DNA of 64,000 nucleotides from NCBI RefSeq assembly GCF_025399795.1, contig NZ_JAODTZ010000015.1, positions 62,001 through 126,000 on the forward strand, read 5' to 3'. The position numbers were made by a program, and so were the translations under genes. The notes below the pieces were generated by a model that was not told the origin of the DNA, ran no database searches, and worked only from the letters and a program-made list of their open reading frames with translations. The stretch is from Streptomyces rhizosphaerihabitans. GTDB lineage: Bacteria; Actinomycetota; Actinomycetes; Streptomycetales; Streptomycetaceae. The number at the start of each line of letters is the position of its first letter. Positions within the stretch are counted from its first letter, which is position 1. Below, in pieces: positions 26,588 through 35,430 of the stretch.

Positions 26588-27054
26588 GGTGCGTCGCAAC
26601 TCCCTTGATGGTGCCGTGTGATGGACAGTCATCGTGGGAACGCACCCGTACGCCGGACGGGTACATCCATGGCGCGCGGATAGCCGCTCCCACGGACGTG
26701 CCTCCTGTCCGAAGCACTGCAACAGCGTCTGCCCCGCGCCATGCGGGACAAACACCTTCCTATTCTCTCCCGAGCCGGGTCGCCCGTCCTCCCGGGGGTG
26801 GGGGCGGCCGTGCCGTCACCACCGGGCCGTCACTGACGACCACTGCCCGGTCACAGCGGGTGCAGGGGTCGTGGGTGTGCGGAGTGCGGGGCGCGGGGTG
26901 CAGTGCATATCCGGCATCCGACATCCGACATCCGGCACCCGGCACCCGGCACCCGGCACCCGGCACCCGGCACCCGGCACCCAAGATCACTGGACTCGTC
27001 CGTGAACGGTCGGCCCGCCCCGCGCCGAGCCGGGGATCCGGGCGATACTCGCCC
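26588..27054. other. Intergenic region upstream of the sigma factor gene
   Basis: 467 nt without a supported gene. The left part should carry the sigma factor promoter, but I found no clear -10/-35 pair. The right part contains the 7-nt repeat array 26909-26978. A large open frame on the plus strand through this region and the next 3 kb is antisense to several clear genes and is a GC artefact. Confidence 0.6.
26909..26978. repeat. 7-nt tandem repeat, ten copies, downstream of the TIGR03086 gene
   Basis: Ten consecutive 7-nt units: four of the ATCCGGC/ATCCGAC type, then six exact ACCCGGC. The array ends 77 nt from the stop at 27055. The unit is one base from the ACCCGTC repeat at 23701-23735. 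Confidence 0.95.
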
Positions 27055-27633
27055 TCAGGGCCGGCGCCCCACCAGACAGAGCAGTTTCGTCTGGACGTCC
27101 GCGCCGGGCGGTGGCTCCTCCGGGGCCGCGAAGAGTCCGCTCCTCTCCAGTTCCGCCGCGTGGGGGGCGACCTCCCTGACCGCGAAGGACAGCAGGTCTT
27201 CGGGAAGTTGTTCGTCCGCGCCGATGGCGCGGGACAGGTCCCAGGTGTGGACCGTCAGGTCGGTGACCAGCTGAGCGCAGTAGTCGCCCGCCTGCATGTC
27301 CCCGAACGAGAGGTGGACCGTGCGGTCGAGAGCGCCGGGCTCGGCGAACACGGCGCGGGAGGCGTCGGCCACGGTGTCCCAGGCGGCGACGGGGTCCGGG
27401 CCGAGCAGGTCGCCCGCCAGGCTGTCGCCGACCGAGTCGACGGTGGCGCCGTCCCGGACCAGCGCGGGCACCCACGCCTGCTCGGAGACGAGATGGCCGA
27501 CGAGGTCGCGCACGCTCCAGGCGGTGCACGGCGTCGGGGCGTCCCACTGGCTGTCGCGGATCGCGTGGACGCGGCGGCCGAAGAGCTCCATGGCCTCCGC
27601 CTGCCGGGTCAGGATCGGGTCCGGGTCGGTCAT
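27055..27633 (-). CDS. TIGR03086-family metal-binding protein (DinB/maleylpyruvate isomerase-like)
   Basis: A 192-residue four-helix protein of the DinB/MDMPI superfamily. The N-terminal APTPCTAWSVRDLVGHLVSEQ is the actinobacterial signature containing one metal-ligand His. A second is in DLTVHTWDLSRAIG, together with a nearby Asp. Such proteins may be thiol-dependent transferases or isomerases; the substrate is unknown. The start overlaps the upstream DUF6158 stop as ATGA, so the two are co-translated. Confidence 0.9.
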   Translation of the reverse strand: MTDPDPILTRQAEAMELFGRRVHAIRDSQWDAPTPCTAWSVRDLVGHLVSEQAWVPALVRDGATVDSVGDSLAGDLLGPDPVAAWDTVADASRAVFAEPGALDRTVHLSFGDMQAGDYCAQLVTDLTVHTWDLSRAIGADEQLPEDLLSFAVREVAPHAAELERSGLFAAPEEPPPGADVQTKLLCLVGRRP

Positions 27634-27872
27634 GCCGGCGGCACCCCCGCGGGTCCGCGCTCCCGGGCGCCGTCACGGGTACGGCCCGCCGAGACGGGCC
27701 GGCGCGGGTGGCGGCGCAGATACTCGCCCTCCAGCTGGGCCATGCGCACGTTGTGGGTGTGCAGCGCGTCGTTCGAACCGTGCAGCAGCGTGTCGTGGCG
27801 GGTGCGGTGGATGGCCTCCAGCTCTTTCATCAGCTGCTGGTCGTCCAGCCGGTCCGGGTCGACTCCGGTCAT
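27630..27872 (-). CDS. DUF6158 small protein
   Basis: An 80-residue protein with the conserved core LDDQQLMKELEAIHRTRHDT followed by HNVRMAQLEGEYLRRHP. This is a two-helix, His/Arg-rich domain common in Streptomyces. The ATG at 27872 begins the conserved part; the frame extends upstream without support. Its stop overlaps the start of the TIGR03086 gene (ATGA). Function unknown. Confidence 0.85.
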   Translation of the reverse strand: MTGVDPDRLDDQQLMKELEAIHRTRHDTLLHGSNDALHTHNVRMAQLEGEYLRRHPRRPVSAGRTRDGARERGPAGVPPA

Positions 27873-28077
27873 GGTGCTACCCCGCTCGTCGTGGCCGTCG
27901 GTGCGGTCCGGGCACCCGCCCCGGGCAGACACTGCCCCGAGCGGCGTCCGGGAGGGAGCCATGGATCGAGACCTACTCCCACCACTCTACGAACATCCGG
28001 GGTGCCGGGCCTCCCCGGGACGGGCCCGGCTTCGGGCCCGTCCGGAGCCCCGTCGCCGAAGCCGCCGTCCCGGCCGC

Positions 28078-29697
28078 CTACCTGGCCCGCTCCACGCGGC
28101 GCTCGTCCCACACCGGTTCCTGCGTCTCCCGTACACGGCCGTCCGAGCCGAAGACCAGGTAGCGGTCGAAGGAGCGGGCGAACCAGCGGTCGTGGGTGAC
28201 CGACAGAACCGTCCCCTCGTAGGCCTCGAGGCCCTCCTGAAGGGCCTCCGCGGACTCCAGGTCGAGGTTGTCGGTCGGCTCGTCAAGGAGCAGGGCCGTC
28301 GAGCCCTCCAGTTCCAGGAGCAGGATCTGGAATCGCGCCTGCTGGCCGCCCGACAGCTTCTCGAAGCGCTGCTCCGCCTGCGCGGTCAGCTCGTAGCGGC
28401 GCAGCCGGGACATCGCGGCTCCGCGGTCCTGCGAGTGCTCGGACCACAGGATGTCGAGGAGCGTGCGGCCTTCCAGTTCCGGGTGGGCGTGGGTCTGCGC
28501 GAAGTGGCCCGCTACCACGCGGGCGCCGAGCTTCCACTCGCCGGTGTGCGCGACGCTGCCGCCCGCGAGCAGCCGCAGGAAGTGCGACTTTCCCGAGCCG
28601 TTGGAGCCGAGGACGGCGACGCGCTCGCCGTAGAAGATCTCCAGGTCGAAGGGCTTCATCAGGCCGGTGAGCTCAAGTCCCTTGCAGGTCACCGCCCGCA
28701 CCCCGGTCCGCCCGCCGTGCAGCCGCATCTTGATGTCCTGCTCGCGCGGCGGCTCCGGCGGCGGTCCGGCCTCCTCGAACTTCCGCAGCCGGGTCTGCGC
28801 CGCCGCGTAGCGGGACGCCAGCTCATGGCTGATGGAGGCCGCCTGACGGAGGTTCAGCACCAGCTTCTTGAGTTGCGCGTGCTTCTCGTCCCAGCGCCTG
28901 CGCAGTTCCTCGAAGCGCGCGAACCGCTCCCGCCTGGCCTCGTGATACGTCGCGAAACCGGCGCCGTGCACCCAGGCGTCCGCGCCGGCCGGGCTGGGCT
29001 CGACACTGATGATCTTCTGGGCGGCGCGGGAGAGGAGCTCTCGGTCGTGGGAGACGAACAGCACGGTCTTGCGGGTCTCCTTGAGCCGCTCCTCCAGCCA
29101 GCGCTTCCCCGGCACGTCGAGATAGTTGTCCGGCTCGTCGAGCAGCAGCACCTCGTCGGTGCCGCGCAGCAGCGCCTCGAGGACCAGCCGCTTCTGCTCG
29201 CCCCCGGACAGGGTCCGGACCAGCCGCCACTGCGCCTTCTCGTAGGGGACACCGAGGGCGGCCGTCGTGCAGATGTCCCAGAGGGTCTCGGACTCGTATC
29301 CGCGGACCTCGGCCCAGTCGGACAGCGCCTGCGCGTAGCGCAGCTGCGCGGCCTCGTCGTCCACGGTCATCATCGCGTGCTCGGCGGCGTCCACGGCCTT
29401 CGCGGCCTCGCGGATCCGCGGCGGGGCCACGGAGACGAGCAGCTCGCGCACGGTCGTCTCGTCGCGTACGGAGCCCACGAACTGCCGCATCACCCCGAGC
29501 CCGCCGCTCACGTTGACGGTCCCCCCGTGGGGCTTGAGCTCCCCCGAGATCAGCCGGAGCAGCGTCGTCTTCCCGGCACCGTTGGGCCCCACCAGGGCGA
29601 CGACGGCCCCCTCCCCCACCCGAAACGACACATCGCCGAGCAGCGCCCTCCCGTCGGGAAGGTAGTACTCAAGATGTGCGGCTTCGAGATGTCCCAT
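28078..29697 (-). CDS. ABC-F family ATPase (ribosome-associated, possible antibiotic protection)
   Basis: A 539-residue protein with two ABC domains and no membrane segment. The first has GPNGAGKTT, LSGGEQKR and LLLDEPDNYLD; the second has GSNGSGKSH, LSGGQQAR and LLLDEPTDNLD. A charged helical linker of about 70 residues lies between (RFEELRRRWDEKHAQLKKL). ABC-F proteins act on the ribosome as translation or resistance factors rather than as transporters. The ATG at 29697 follows GGAGAA. It is divergent from the PAP2/kinase gene. Confidence 0.92.
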   Translation of the reverse strand: MGHLEAAHLEYYLPDGRALLGDVSFRVGEGAVVALVGPNGAGKTTLLRLISGELKPHGGTVNVSGGLGVMRQFVGSVRDETTVRELLVSVAPPRIREAAKAVDAAEHAMMTVDDEAAQLRYAQALSDWAEVRGYESETLWDICTTAALGVPYEKAQWRLVRTLSGGEQKRLVLEALLRGTDEVLLLDEPDNYLDVPGKRWLEERLKETRKTVLFVSHDRELLSRAAQKIISVEPSPAGADAWVHGAGFATYHEARRERFARFEELRRRWDEKHAQLKKLVLNLRQAASISHELASRYAAAQTRLRKFEEAGPPPEPPREQDIKMRLHGGRTGVRAVTCKGLELTGLMKPFDLEIFYGERVAVLGSNGSGKSHFLRLLAGGSVAHTGEWKLGARVVAGHFAQTHAHPELEGRTLLDILWSEHSQDRGAAMSRLRRYELTAQAEQRFEKLSGGQQARFQILLLELEGSTALLLDEPTDNLDLESAEALQEGLEAYEGTVLSVTHDRWFARSFDRYLVFGSDGRVRETQEPVWDERRVERAR

Positions 29698-29800
29698 GGG
29701 CAGGCATTCTCCGGGGAGCGGGGGCGCGGGGCAAACGCGTATACGACGCGGGGCCCGGCACGGGGGCGGGAACCGCCTGATCCGGGGTAGACGGACCCGC

Positions 29801-31300
29801 ATGACACCGACCCCAGATGTCGACCTCACCGCCCTGGTACCGGGCCGCCACGTCGTTCGGGACCGTCTCCTCGCCGTGGACTGCCGGCTCTTCGAGGCGG
29901 TCGCCACGCGGCACTGGCCGGGCGGTGACCCCGTGCTGCCGCGGCTGAGCCGCGGCGCGAACCATGGTGTCCTGTGGTTCGCCACCGCCGCCGCCGTGGC
30001 GGCGAGCCGCACTCCGCGGGCCCGCCGGGCCGCCGCACGGGGCGTCGCCTCGCTCGCCCTCGCCTCCGCCACCATCAACACACTCGGCAAGCGCTCGGTG
30101 CGCCGCACCCGCCCCGGACTGGACCCGGTCCCCCTCGTCCGGCAGCTGAAGCGGCAGCCGATCACCACGTCGTTCCCGTCGGGGCACGCCGCCTCCGCCG
30201 CCGCCTTCGCGACGGGGGTGGCGCTGGAGTCCCGCGGCTGGGGCGCGGCCGTCGCACCGCTCGCCGCGGCGGTCGCGCTGTCCCGCGTCTACACCGGCGT
30301 CCACTTCCCGAGCGACGTCCTGGCCGGGGCGGCCCTGGGCGTCGGCGCAGCGTACGCCGTGCGCGCGCTGGTACCCACCCGCGACCAGCTGACCCCGCCC
30401 GGCCGTGCGCGCACCGACGCGCCCGCACTGGCCGAGGGCGAGGGCCTGGTCATGGTGGCCAACATGGGCTCGGGCAGCTCGGAGCGGGTCGGCGCGCTGG
30501 CCGCCGCGCTGCCGCGCGCGGAGATCGTGGAGTGCGAACCCTCCGACATACAGGAGGAGTTGGAGAAGGCGGCGACCCGCGCCCGGGTGCTGGGCGTGTG
30601 CGGCGGCGACGGCACGGTGAACACCGCGGCCGAGGTCGCCCTGCGCCATCGCATCCCCCTCGCCGTCCTGCCGGGCGGCACCCTCAACCACTTCGCCCAC
30701 GACCTCGGAGTGGAGGGCGAACGCGACCTGGTGCACGCGCTCCAGGAGGGCGAGGCGGTCCAGGTGGACGTGGGCCGGTTCGCGTCCGGCGGCAAGGAGG
30801 GCATCTTCCTCAACACCTGCAGCCTGGGCATCTATCCGGAGCTGGTGCGTGAGCGGGAGAACTGGTCCAAGGTGATCGGCAGCTGGCCGGCCGGAGTGCT
30901 GGGCGCCCTGCGTGTGCTGCGCGCCGACCATCACCCGCTGCGGGCCGAACTCGGCGGCCGTACCCACCCGTTGTGGCTCCTGTTCGCCGGGAACGGCACC
31001 TATCACCGGATGGGTCTGGCGCCCGCCCGCCGCTTCGACCTCGCGGACGGACGCCTCGACGTACGGGTCGTGCACGGCGGCCGCCATCCCGCGGTGCGCC
31101 TGCTGGCCGCCGCCTTCGCAGGCCCCCTCACACGCTCTCCCGCCCACGCGGCCGTACGGGTGGGCCGCCTGCACATCGAGGGCGTCGCGCCCTGCACGCT
31201 GCTCGCCTACGACGGCGAAGTCACCGAGGTGAGCGGCGAGGTGACACTGCGCAAGAGCCCCGAAGCCCTGACCGTCTACCGCCCGCTTCCCGCGCACTGA
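29801..31300 (+). CDS. Fused PAP2 phosphatase and diacylglycerol-kinase-like protein
   Basis: A 499-residue fusion. Residues 1-210 form a PAP2 phosphatase with KRSVRRTRP, SFPSGHAA and SRVYTGVHFPSD, and several membrane segments. Residues 220-495 form a lipid kinase catalytic domain (DAGK_cat) with VCGGDGTVNTAAEVA and LPGGTLNHFAHDLG. One chain could thus dephosphorylate one lipid phosphate and phosphorylate another lipid at the membrane. The ATG at 29801 has only a weak ribosome site. The fusion is known in actinobacteria; the lipid substrate is not. Confidence 0.92.
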   Translation: MTPTPDVDLTALVPGRHVVRDRLLAVDCRLFEAVATRHWPGGDPVLPRLSRGANHGVLWFATAAAVAASRTPRARRAAARGVASLALASATINTLGKRSVRRTRPGLDPVPLVRQLKRQPITTSFPSGHAASAAAFATGVALESRGWGAAVAPLAAAVALSRVYTGVHFPSDVLAGAALGVGAAYAVRALVPTRDQLTPPGRARTDAPALAEGEGLVMVANMGSGSSERVGALAAALPRAEIVECEPSDIQEELEKAATRARVLGVCGGDGTVNTAAEVALRHRIPLAVLPGGTLNHFAHDLGVEGERDLVHALQEGEAVQVDVGRFASGGKEGIFLNTCSLGIYPELVRERENWSKVIGSWPAGVLGALRVLRADHHPLRAELGGRTHPLWLLFAGNGTYHRMGLAPARRFDLADGRLDVRVVHGGRHPAVRLLAAAFAGPLTRSPAHAAVRVGRLHIEGVAPCTLLAYDGEVTEVSGEVTLRKSPEALTVYRPLPAH

Positions 31301-31519
31301 CGCCGTCCGCGCGCACGTGTGCCGCCCCGTCCGCGCGCACCTTCGGACACCAGCGCCCCGGCTCCATCGGGACCCCCTCGGCACAACTCCCCTTCCCGTA
31401 CTGTCCACATCGCAAGATACCGGTCTCATTATTCGACATGGGCGCGTACGGTGATGTCATCACCTCGGGGAGTGCGCACACGCCCGGCGAGGCCCCGTAC
31501 GACGAGAAGGGGAACGGTC

Positions 31520-32341
31520 ATGTCGAAGTCGCAGGAGACCGCCGTCTACACCCACGGCCACCACGAGTCGGTGATGCGCTCGCACACCTGGCGCACCGCC
31601 GCCAACTCGGCGGCGTACCTGCTCGACTCGCTGAAGCCGCACATGAAGATCCTGGACATCGGCTGCGGACCGGGCACTATCACCGCGGACCTGGCGGAAC
31701 GGGTGCCGGACGGCCATGTCACCGGCGTCGACCACGCGCCGGGCATCCTGGACAAGGCCCGCCAGGTGGCGGCCGAACGCGGCCTGCGCAACGTCGGGTT
31801 CGCGGTCGCCGACGTCCACGCGCTGGAGTTCCCGGACGACACGTTCTGCGTGGTCCACGCCCACCAGGTGCTCCAGCACGTGGGCGATCCGGTACAGGCG
31901 CTGCGCGAGATGTACCGGGTCACCAAGCCGGGCGGGTTCATCGCGGTCCGCGATGCGGACTACTCATCCATGACCTGGTACCCGTCGACTCCGGGCATGG
32001 ACGACTGGCTGGACCTGTACCTGCGGGTCGCCCGCGCCAACGGGGGCGAGCCCGACGCGGGCCGGCGTCTCAAATCGTGGGCACTGACCGCCGGGATCCG
32101 GGACATCACCGCCACGTCGAGCACCTGGACCTTCGCCACCGAGGACGAGCGGGAGTGGTGGAGCGGCCTGTGGGCGGACCGCACGCTGGCGTCGGCGTAC
32201 GCGGACCGCGCGACGGAAGGGGACCACGCGACCACGGAGCAGCTGCGGGCGGTGTCGGAGGCCTGGCGGCAATGGGGGCGGCAGAAGGACGGGTGGTTCT
32301 CCGTACTGCACGGGGAAATTCTCTGCCGAAAGGAAGCCTGA
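31520..32341 (+). CDS. UbiE-like SAM-dependent methyltransferase
   Basis: A 273-residue enzyme. Motif I is ILDIGCGPGTITADLAER, followed by VTGVDHAPGILDKAR, VHAHQVLQHVGDP and MYRVTKPGGFIAVRDADY. The C-terminal half (TPGMDDWLDLYLRVARANGGEPDAG region) is typical of actinobacterial proteins often annotated UbiE. The ATG at 31520 follows AGAAGGGGAA. The 219 nt upstream contain a 13-nt direct repeat (CGTCCGCGCGCAC at 31303 and 31328) just after the previous stop. The substrate is unknown. Confidence 0.9.
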   Translation: MSKSQETAVYTHGHHESVMRSHTWRTAANSAAYLLDSLKPHMKILDIGCGPGTITADLAERVPDGHVTGVDHAPGILDKARQVAAERGLRNVGFAVADVHALEFPDDTFCVVHAHQVLQHVGDPVQALREMYRVTKPGGFIAVRDADYSSMTWYPSTPGMDDWLDLYLRVARANGGEPDAGRRLKSWALTAGIRDITATSSTWTFATEDEREWWSGLWADRTLASAYADRATEGDHATTEQLRAVSEAWRQWGRQKDGWFSVLHGEILCRKEA

Positions 32342-32383
32342 TCCCGCGATATCGGGAGACACGGAATGCAGGAGGTCAACACT

Positions 32384-32554
32384 ATGGTTCCGATCCTGCT
32401 GGTTCTTTTGCTCGCACTGGTTCTCTTCGGTGCGGGTTTCGCACTGAAGATTCTGTGGTGGATAGCGCTGGTGGTCATCGTCCTGTGGCTGCTCGGATTC
32501 CTGGTCCGAGGCACGAGCGCCTCTGGAGGCAGGGGCCGCTGGTACAGGTGGTAG
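32384..32554 (+). CDS. Tiny hydrophobic membrane protein
   Basis: A 56-residue protein with two back-to-back membrane helices (LLVLLLALVLFGAGF and WWIALVVIVLWLLGFLV) and a glycine/arginine tail (GRGRWYRW). The start at 32384 follows AGGAGG 9 nt upstream; an in-frame ATG at 32366 would use no ribosome site. Close relatives are common in Streptomyces as hydrophobic proteins, often near gas-vesicle or stress genes, and a GvpL/F gene converges here. Function unknown. Confidence 0.85.
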   Translation: MVPILLVLLLALVLFGAGFALKILWWIALVVIVLWLLGFLVRGTSASGGRGRWYRW

Positions 32555-32585
32555 ACCTTCCTCTTCGGGGAGAAAAACACTTGAC

Positions 32586-32620
32586 GGCCCGAGGTCCGGA
32601 ACAGTTCTGGACCTCGGGCC
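32586..32620. terminator. Terminator 1 between the hydrophobic protein and GvpL/F genes
   Basis: GGCCCGAGGTCC (32586-32597) and GGACCTCGGGCC (32609-32620) form a perfect 12-bp stem with an 11-nt loop, 31 nt after the small-protein stop. Confidence 0.85.
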
Positions 32621-32627
32621 GCAGTTC

Positions 32628-32652
32628 GTACCGCTCACTCGGTGAGCGGTAC
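32628..32652. terminator. Terminator 2, 2 nt beyond the GvpL/F stop
   Basis: GTACCGCTCAC (32628-32638) and GTGAGCGGTAC (32642-32652) form a perfect 11-bp stem with a 3-nt loop. It abuts the leftward GvpL/F stop at 32655. Together with terminator 1 it insulates two converging genes. Confidence 0.85.
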
Positions 32653-32654
32653 AG

Positions 32655-33443
32655 TCACGTCGTATTCCACGGATTCCTCGTATTCCTGGCGAAGCCCGTC
32701 AGGCCCGTGAAGCCCTTGAAGCCGGTGAGGCCAGTGGATCCCGTGAAGGAGTACGCCGCCCATGGCCCGGTGAGCTCCACTCGCACCCCCGGCTCGTCGC
32801 GCGCGCTTCCGTTCACCCGCTCCACGAATTCCTCCGATTCCGCGCGCGGTACGAGATAGGCGGCATCGAGGACCTCGGCGTCCGGCTCTTCGGAGGACGC
32901 CGGATTCCGCGGGGTACGCAGCCGGGTTTCCTCAGCACACCGGGAGAGCGTGCCGTGCAATCGCCGCGTGAATTCCTCCGCGCGTTCCAGGGTTCCCCCA
33001 AAAGCCCCGACGGTTTCGGAGCTCACGGAAGCCCCGGCGGCTTCGGTGTTTTCGGTGTACACCTTCACGTCCCATTCCACCCGCCCGTCGAGCCGGTCGA
33101 GGGTCCGCAGGAAATCCTCCCTGCGCTCCTCCATCAGCACGCGTACGCCGCTGTCGTCCCGGAGCACGGTGGCCAGCCGGAGCGGCAGCGGACTGGTGAC
33201 GGCGGTGAGCGCGTCGATGACACCCTGATGGGCGCGAGCCGTCGCCTCCAGCCACTCGACGTCCTCCAGTCGTCGGCGCAGCGGTTCCGCGCCGAATTCC
33301 CGCTCCGGGACCGAGCCCACCACGGCAATCAGGCCGCCGTGCCGCAGCAGTTTGGGCGGGACACCCGCCACCCCGGCCAGCTCGGCCGACAGCGCCGCCT
33401 CGAAGGGGCGGCAGATCGCGTAGACATAGCGCAGAGCGCTCAC
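32655..33443 (-). CDS. Orphan gas-vesicle protein GvpL/GvpF with collagen-like tail
   Basis: A 262-residue GvpL/GvpF family protein (VSALRYVYAICRPFEAAL, then PLPLRLATVLRDDSGVRVLMEE, then ELTGPWAAYSF). In gas-vesicle gene clusters this protein helps nucleate or stabilise vesicle assembly. No gvpA or other gvp gene is seen, so it is either a detached cluster member or has another role. The GTG at 33443 follows GGAGGAG. After the normal family end (AAYSF) there are about 30 extra residues: TGS, TGL, TGF, KGF, TGL and TGF triplets encoded by a 9-nt repeat. Confidence 0.88.
   Translation of the reverse strand: MSALRYVYAICRPFEAALSAELAGVAGVPPKLLRHGGLIAVVGSVPEREFGAEPLRRRLEDVEWLEATARAHQGVIDALTAVTSPLPLRLATVLRDDSGVRVLMEERREDFLRTLDRLDGRVEWDVKVYTENTEAAGASVSSETVGAFGGTLERAEEFTRRLHGTLSRCAEETRLRTPRNPASSEEPDAEVLDAAYLVPRAESEEFVERVNGSARDEPGVRVELTGPWAAYSFTGSTGLTGFKGFTGLTGFARNTRNPWNTT
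32662..32745. repeat. 9-nt tandem repeats in the GvpL/F C-terminal codons
   Basis: Six 9-nt units like AAGCCCGTG run from 32692 to 32745. Three like GTATTCCTG run from 32662 to 32688. Both are in frame and reach to within 5 nt of the stop. Confidence 0.8.
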
Positions 33444-33582
33444 AGGTCTCCTCCCGCGTATCCACTCGCCCCGGCTCCGAAGCCGGTCGGCGGAGCATGA
33501 AGGCCGGGCTCGCCTCGTCCGCCGGGCGGGAACGCCCGCCCGCACCGTCGGCGTACTGACCATGGTGCCCTCCGGTCTCCGG

Positions 33583-35430
33583 TCAGCGCACCACGGCCGT
33601 CTCCACCAGCAGCCGGGCCGCCGCCGCGATCGACTCGGCGTCGATGCCCGCGGCGCGCAGCTGCTCGGCCGGGCTCGCGGAGCCCGGCATCCCACGGACG
33701 GCGAGGCGCACCAGGCGGGGCGCGGGGCGGCCGTCGGTGAAGGCGTCGAGCACCGCGTCCCCGATGCCGCCCTCCTCCCGGTGGTCCTCGACGGTGACCA
33801 GGCAGCCGGTCTCCTCGGCGGCCTCGCGCAGGGTCGCGCGATCCACGGGCTTCACCGAATAGAGGTCGATCACGCGGGCCTGGATGCCCTCACGGTCGAG
33901 TGTCTCCGCGGCGGCCAAGGCCTCGTGCACGGTGACGCCCGCGGCGACGAGTGTCAGCCGGTCCCCGGCGGAAGCACGCAGCACCTTGCTGCCGCCGACC
34001 GGGAACTCCTCGGTGGCGCTGTAGATGACGGGGCTGTCGCCGCGCGAGGTGCGCAGATAGCGGATGCCCTCCAGGTCCGCCATCGTGGCGACTAGCTTCG
34101 CGGTCTGGTTGGCGTCGCAGGGGTACAACACGGTCGAGCCGTACACGGCCCGGAACATCGCCAGGTCCTCCAGGCCCATCTGGGAGGGCCCGTCCTGGCC
34201 GATGGAGACGCCCGCGTGCGAGCCGACGAGGTTGATGCCGGAGCCGCTGATGGAGGCCATCCGGACGAAGTCGTGGGCGCGGGTGAGGAAGGCCGCGAAC
34301 GTCGAGGCGTACGGGACCCAGCCCCGCGCGGACATGCCGACCGCGGTGGCGACCAGTTGCTGCTCGGCGATGTAGCACTCGAAGAAGCGGTCGGGGTGTT
34401 CCTTGGCGAAGAACTCCGTGCGCGTCGAGTCGCCGACCTCGCCGTCCAGGGCGACGATGTCGCCGCGGGCGGTGCCGAGCGCGGCGAGCGCCTGTCCGAA
34501 GGCGTCCCGGGTGGCGATCTCGTCGCCGGTGTCGTACCGCGGCAGGTCGAGGTGTCCGGACCGTACGGCGTGCACCGTCCTCGCGGCGGGGGGCTGTCGG
34601 ACGTCCACGTGCCGGTCGTGCACACCGCCGAGTTCGGCGATCGCCTGATCGGCGTCCGGCAGCGGTTTGCCGTGCAGTCCCTCGCGGTCCTGGACCGATG
34701 CCACGCCCTTGCCCTTGAGGGTACGGGCGAGGACCACGGTGGGCCGGCCGGCGGTGGACTCCGCCTCGGCGAAGGCGCCGTCGATCGCGTCCACGTCGTG
34801 GCCGTCGACCTCGACGGCGTGCCAGCCGAACGCCCGGAACCGGCGCGCGTAGGCGTCCAGGTCGTGCCCGTGCCGGGTCGGCCCGCGCTGGCCCAGGCGG
34901 TTGACGTCGACGACCACGGTGAGGTTGTCGAGGTGCTCGTACCCGGCGTGCTCGGCGGCCTCCCACACGGACCCCTCGGCGAGTTCGCTGTCACCGCACA
35001 GCACCCAGATCCGGTATCCGGTGCGGTCGAGCCGCCGGCCGGCGAGCGCGACGCCGACACCGACGGGCAGTCCCTGGCCCAGCGATCCGGTGGCGGTCTC
35101 GACCCAGGGCAGCCGCCGGGGCGTCGGATGCCCTTCGAGTCGGCTGCCCGCCTTGCGGAAGGTGAGCAGCTCGGCCTCGCTCACGGCACCGGCCGCCTTG
35201 TACGCGGCGTACAGCAGCGGTGAGGCGTGGCCCTTGGAGAGGAGGAAACGGTCGTTGCCGGGGTGCTGAGGGCGTTCGAAGTCGTAGCGCAGATGGTTGG
35301 CCAGCAGGACCGCCATCAGGTCGGCGGCGGACATCGACGACGTCGGGTGCCCGGAGCCCGCGGCGTCGGCGGCCCGAACGCTGTCGACGCGCAACTGCTG
35401 TGCCAGGTCGATGAGTTGGCGGGTTTTCAT
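33583..35430 (-). CDS. tkt: Transketolase
   Basis: A 615-residue transketolase, somewhat shorter than the 660-700 residues of the main pentose-phosphate enzyme. It is thiamine-diphosphate dependent, transferring two-carbon units between sugar phosphates. The N-terminal domain has GSGHPTSSMSAADLMAVLL, TGSLGQGLPVGVGVALAG and GDSELAEGS (cofactor motif). The middle has CYIAEQQLV and GPSQMGLEDLAMFR. The ATG overlaps the stop of the upstream NDH-2 gene (ATGA), an unusual pairing. It may be a second, specialised copy. Confidence 0.92.
   Translation of the reverse strand: MKTRQLIDLAQQLRVDSVRAADAAGSGHPTSSMSAADLMAVLLANHLRYDFERPQHPGNDRFLLSKGHASPLLYAAYKAAGAVSEAELLTFRKAGSRLEGHPTPRRLPWVETATGSLGQGLPVGVGVALAGRRLDRTGYRIWVLCGDSELAEGSVWEAAEHAGYEHLDNLTVVVDVNRLGQRGPTRHGHDLDAYARRFRAFGWHAVEVDGHDVDAIDGAFAEAESTAGRPTVVLARTLKGKGVASVQDREGLHGKPLPDADQAIAELGGVHDRHVDVRQPPAARTVHAVRSGHLDLPRYDTGDEIATRDAFGQALAALGTARGDIVALDGEVGDSTRTEFFAKEHPDRFFECYIAEQQLVATAVGMSARGWVPYASTFAAFLTRAHDFVRMASISGSGINLVGSHAGVSIGQDGPSQMGLEDLAMFRAVYGSTVLYPCDANQTAKLVATMADLEGIRYLRTSRGDSPVIYSATEEFPVGGSKVLRASAGDRLTLVAAGVTVHEALAAAETLDREGIQARVIDLYSVKPVDRATLREAAEETGCLVTVEDHREEGGIGDAVLDAFTDGRPAPRLVRLAVRGMPGSASPAEQLRAAGIDAESIAAAARLLVETAVVR

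Noticed and set aside
26909..26978. Possible CRISPR array
   Set aside because: The units are 7 nt, directly abutting and without unique spacers; no cas genes are present.
26374..29790. Very long plus-strand open frame (1138 codons)
   Set aside because: It is antisense to a sigma factor, TIGR03086, DUF6158 and ABC-F genes with clear motifs and ribosome sites. Long antisense frames are normal in GC-rich DNA.
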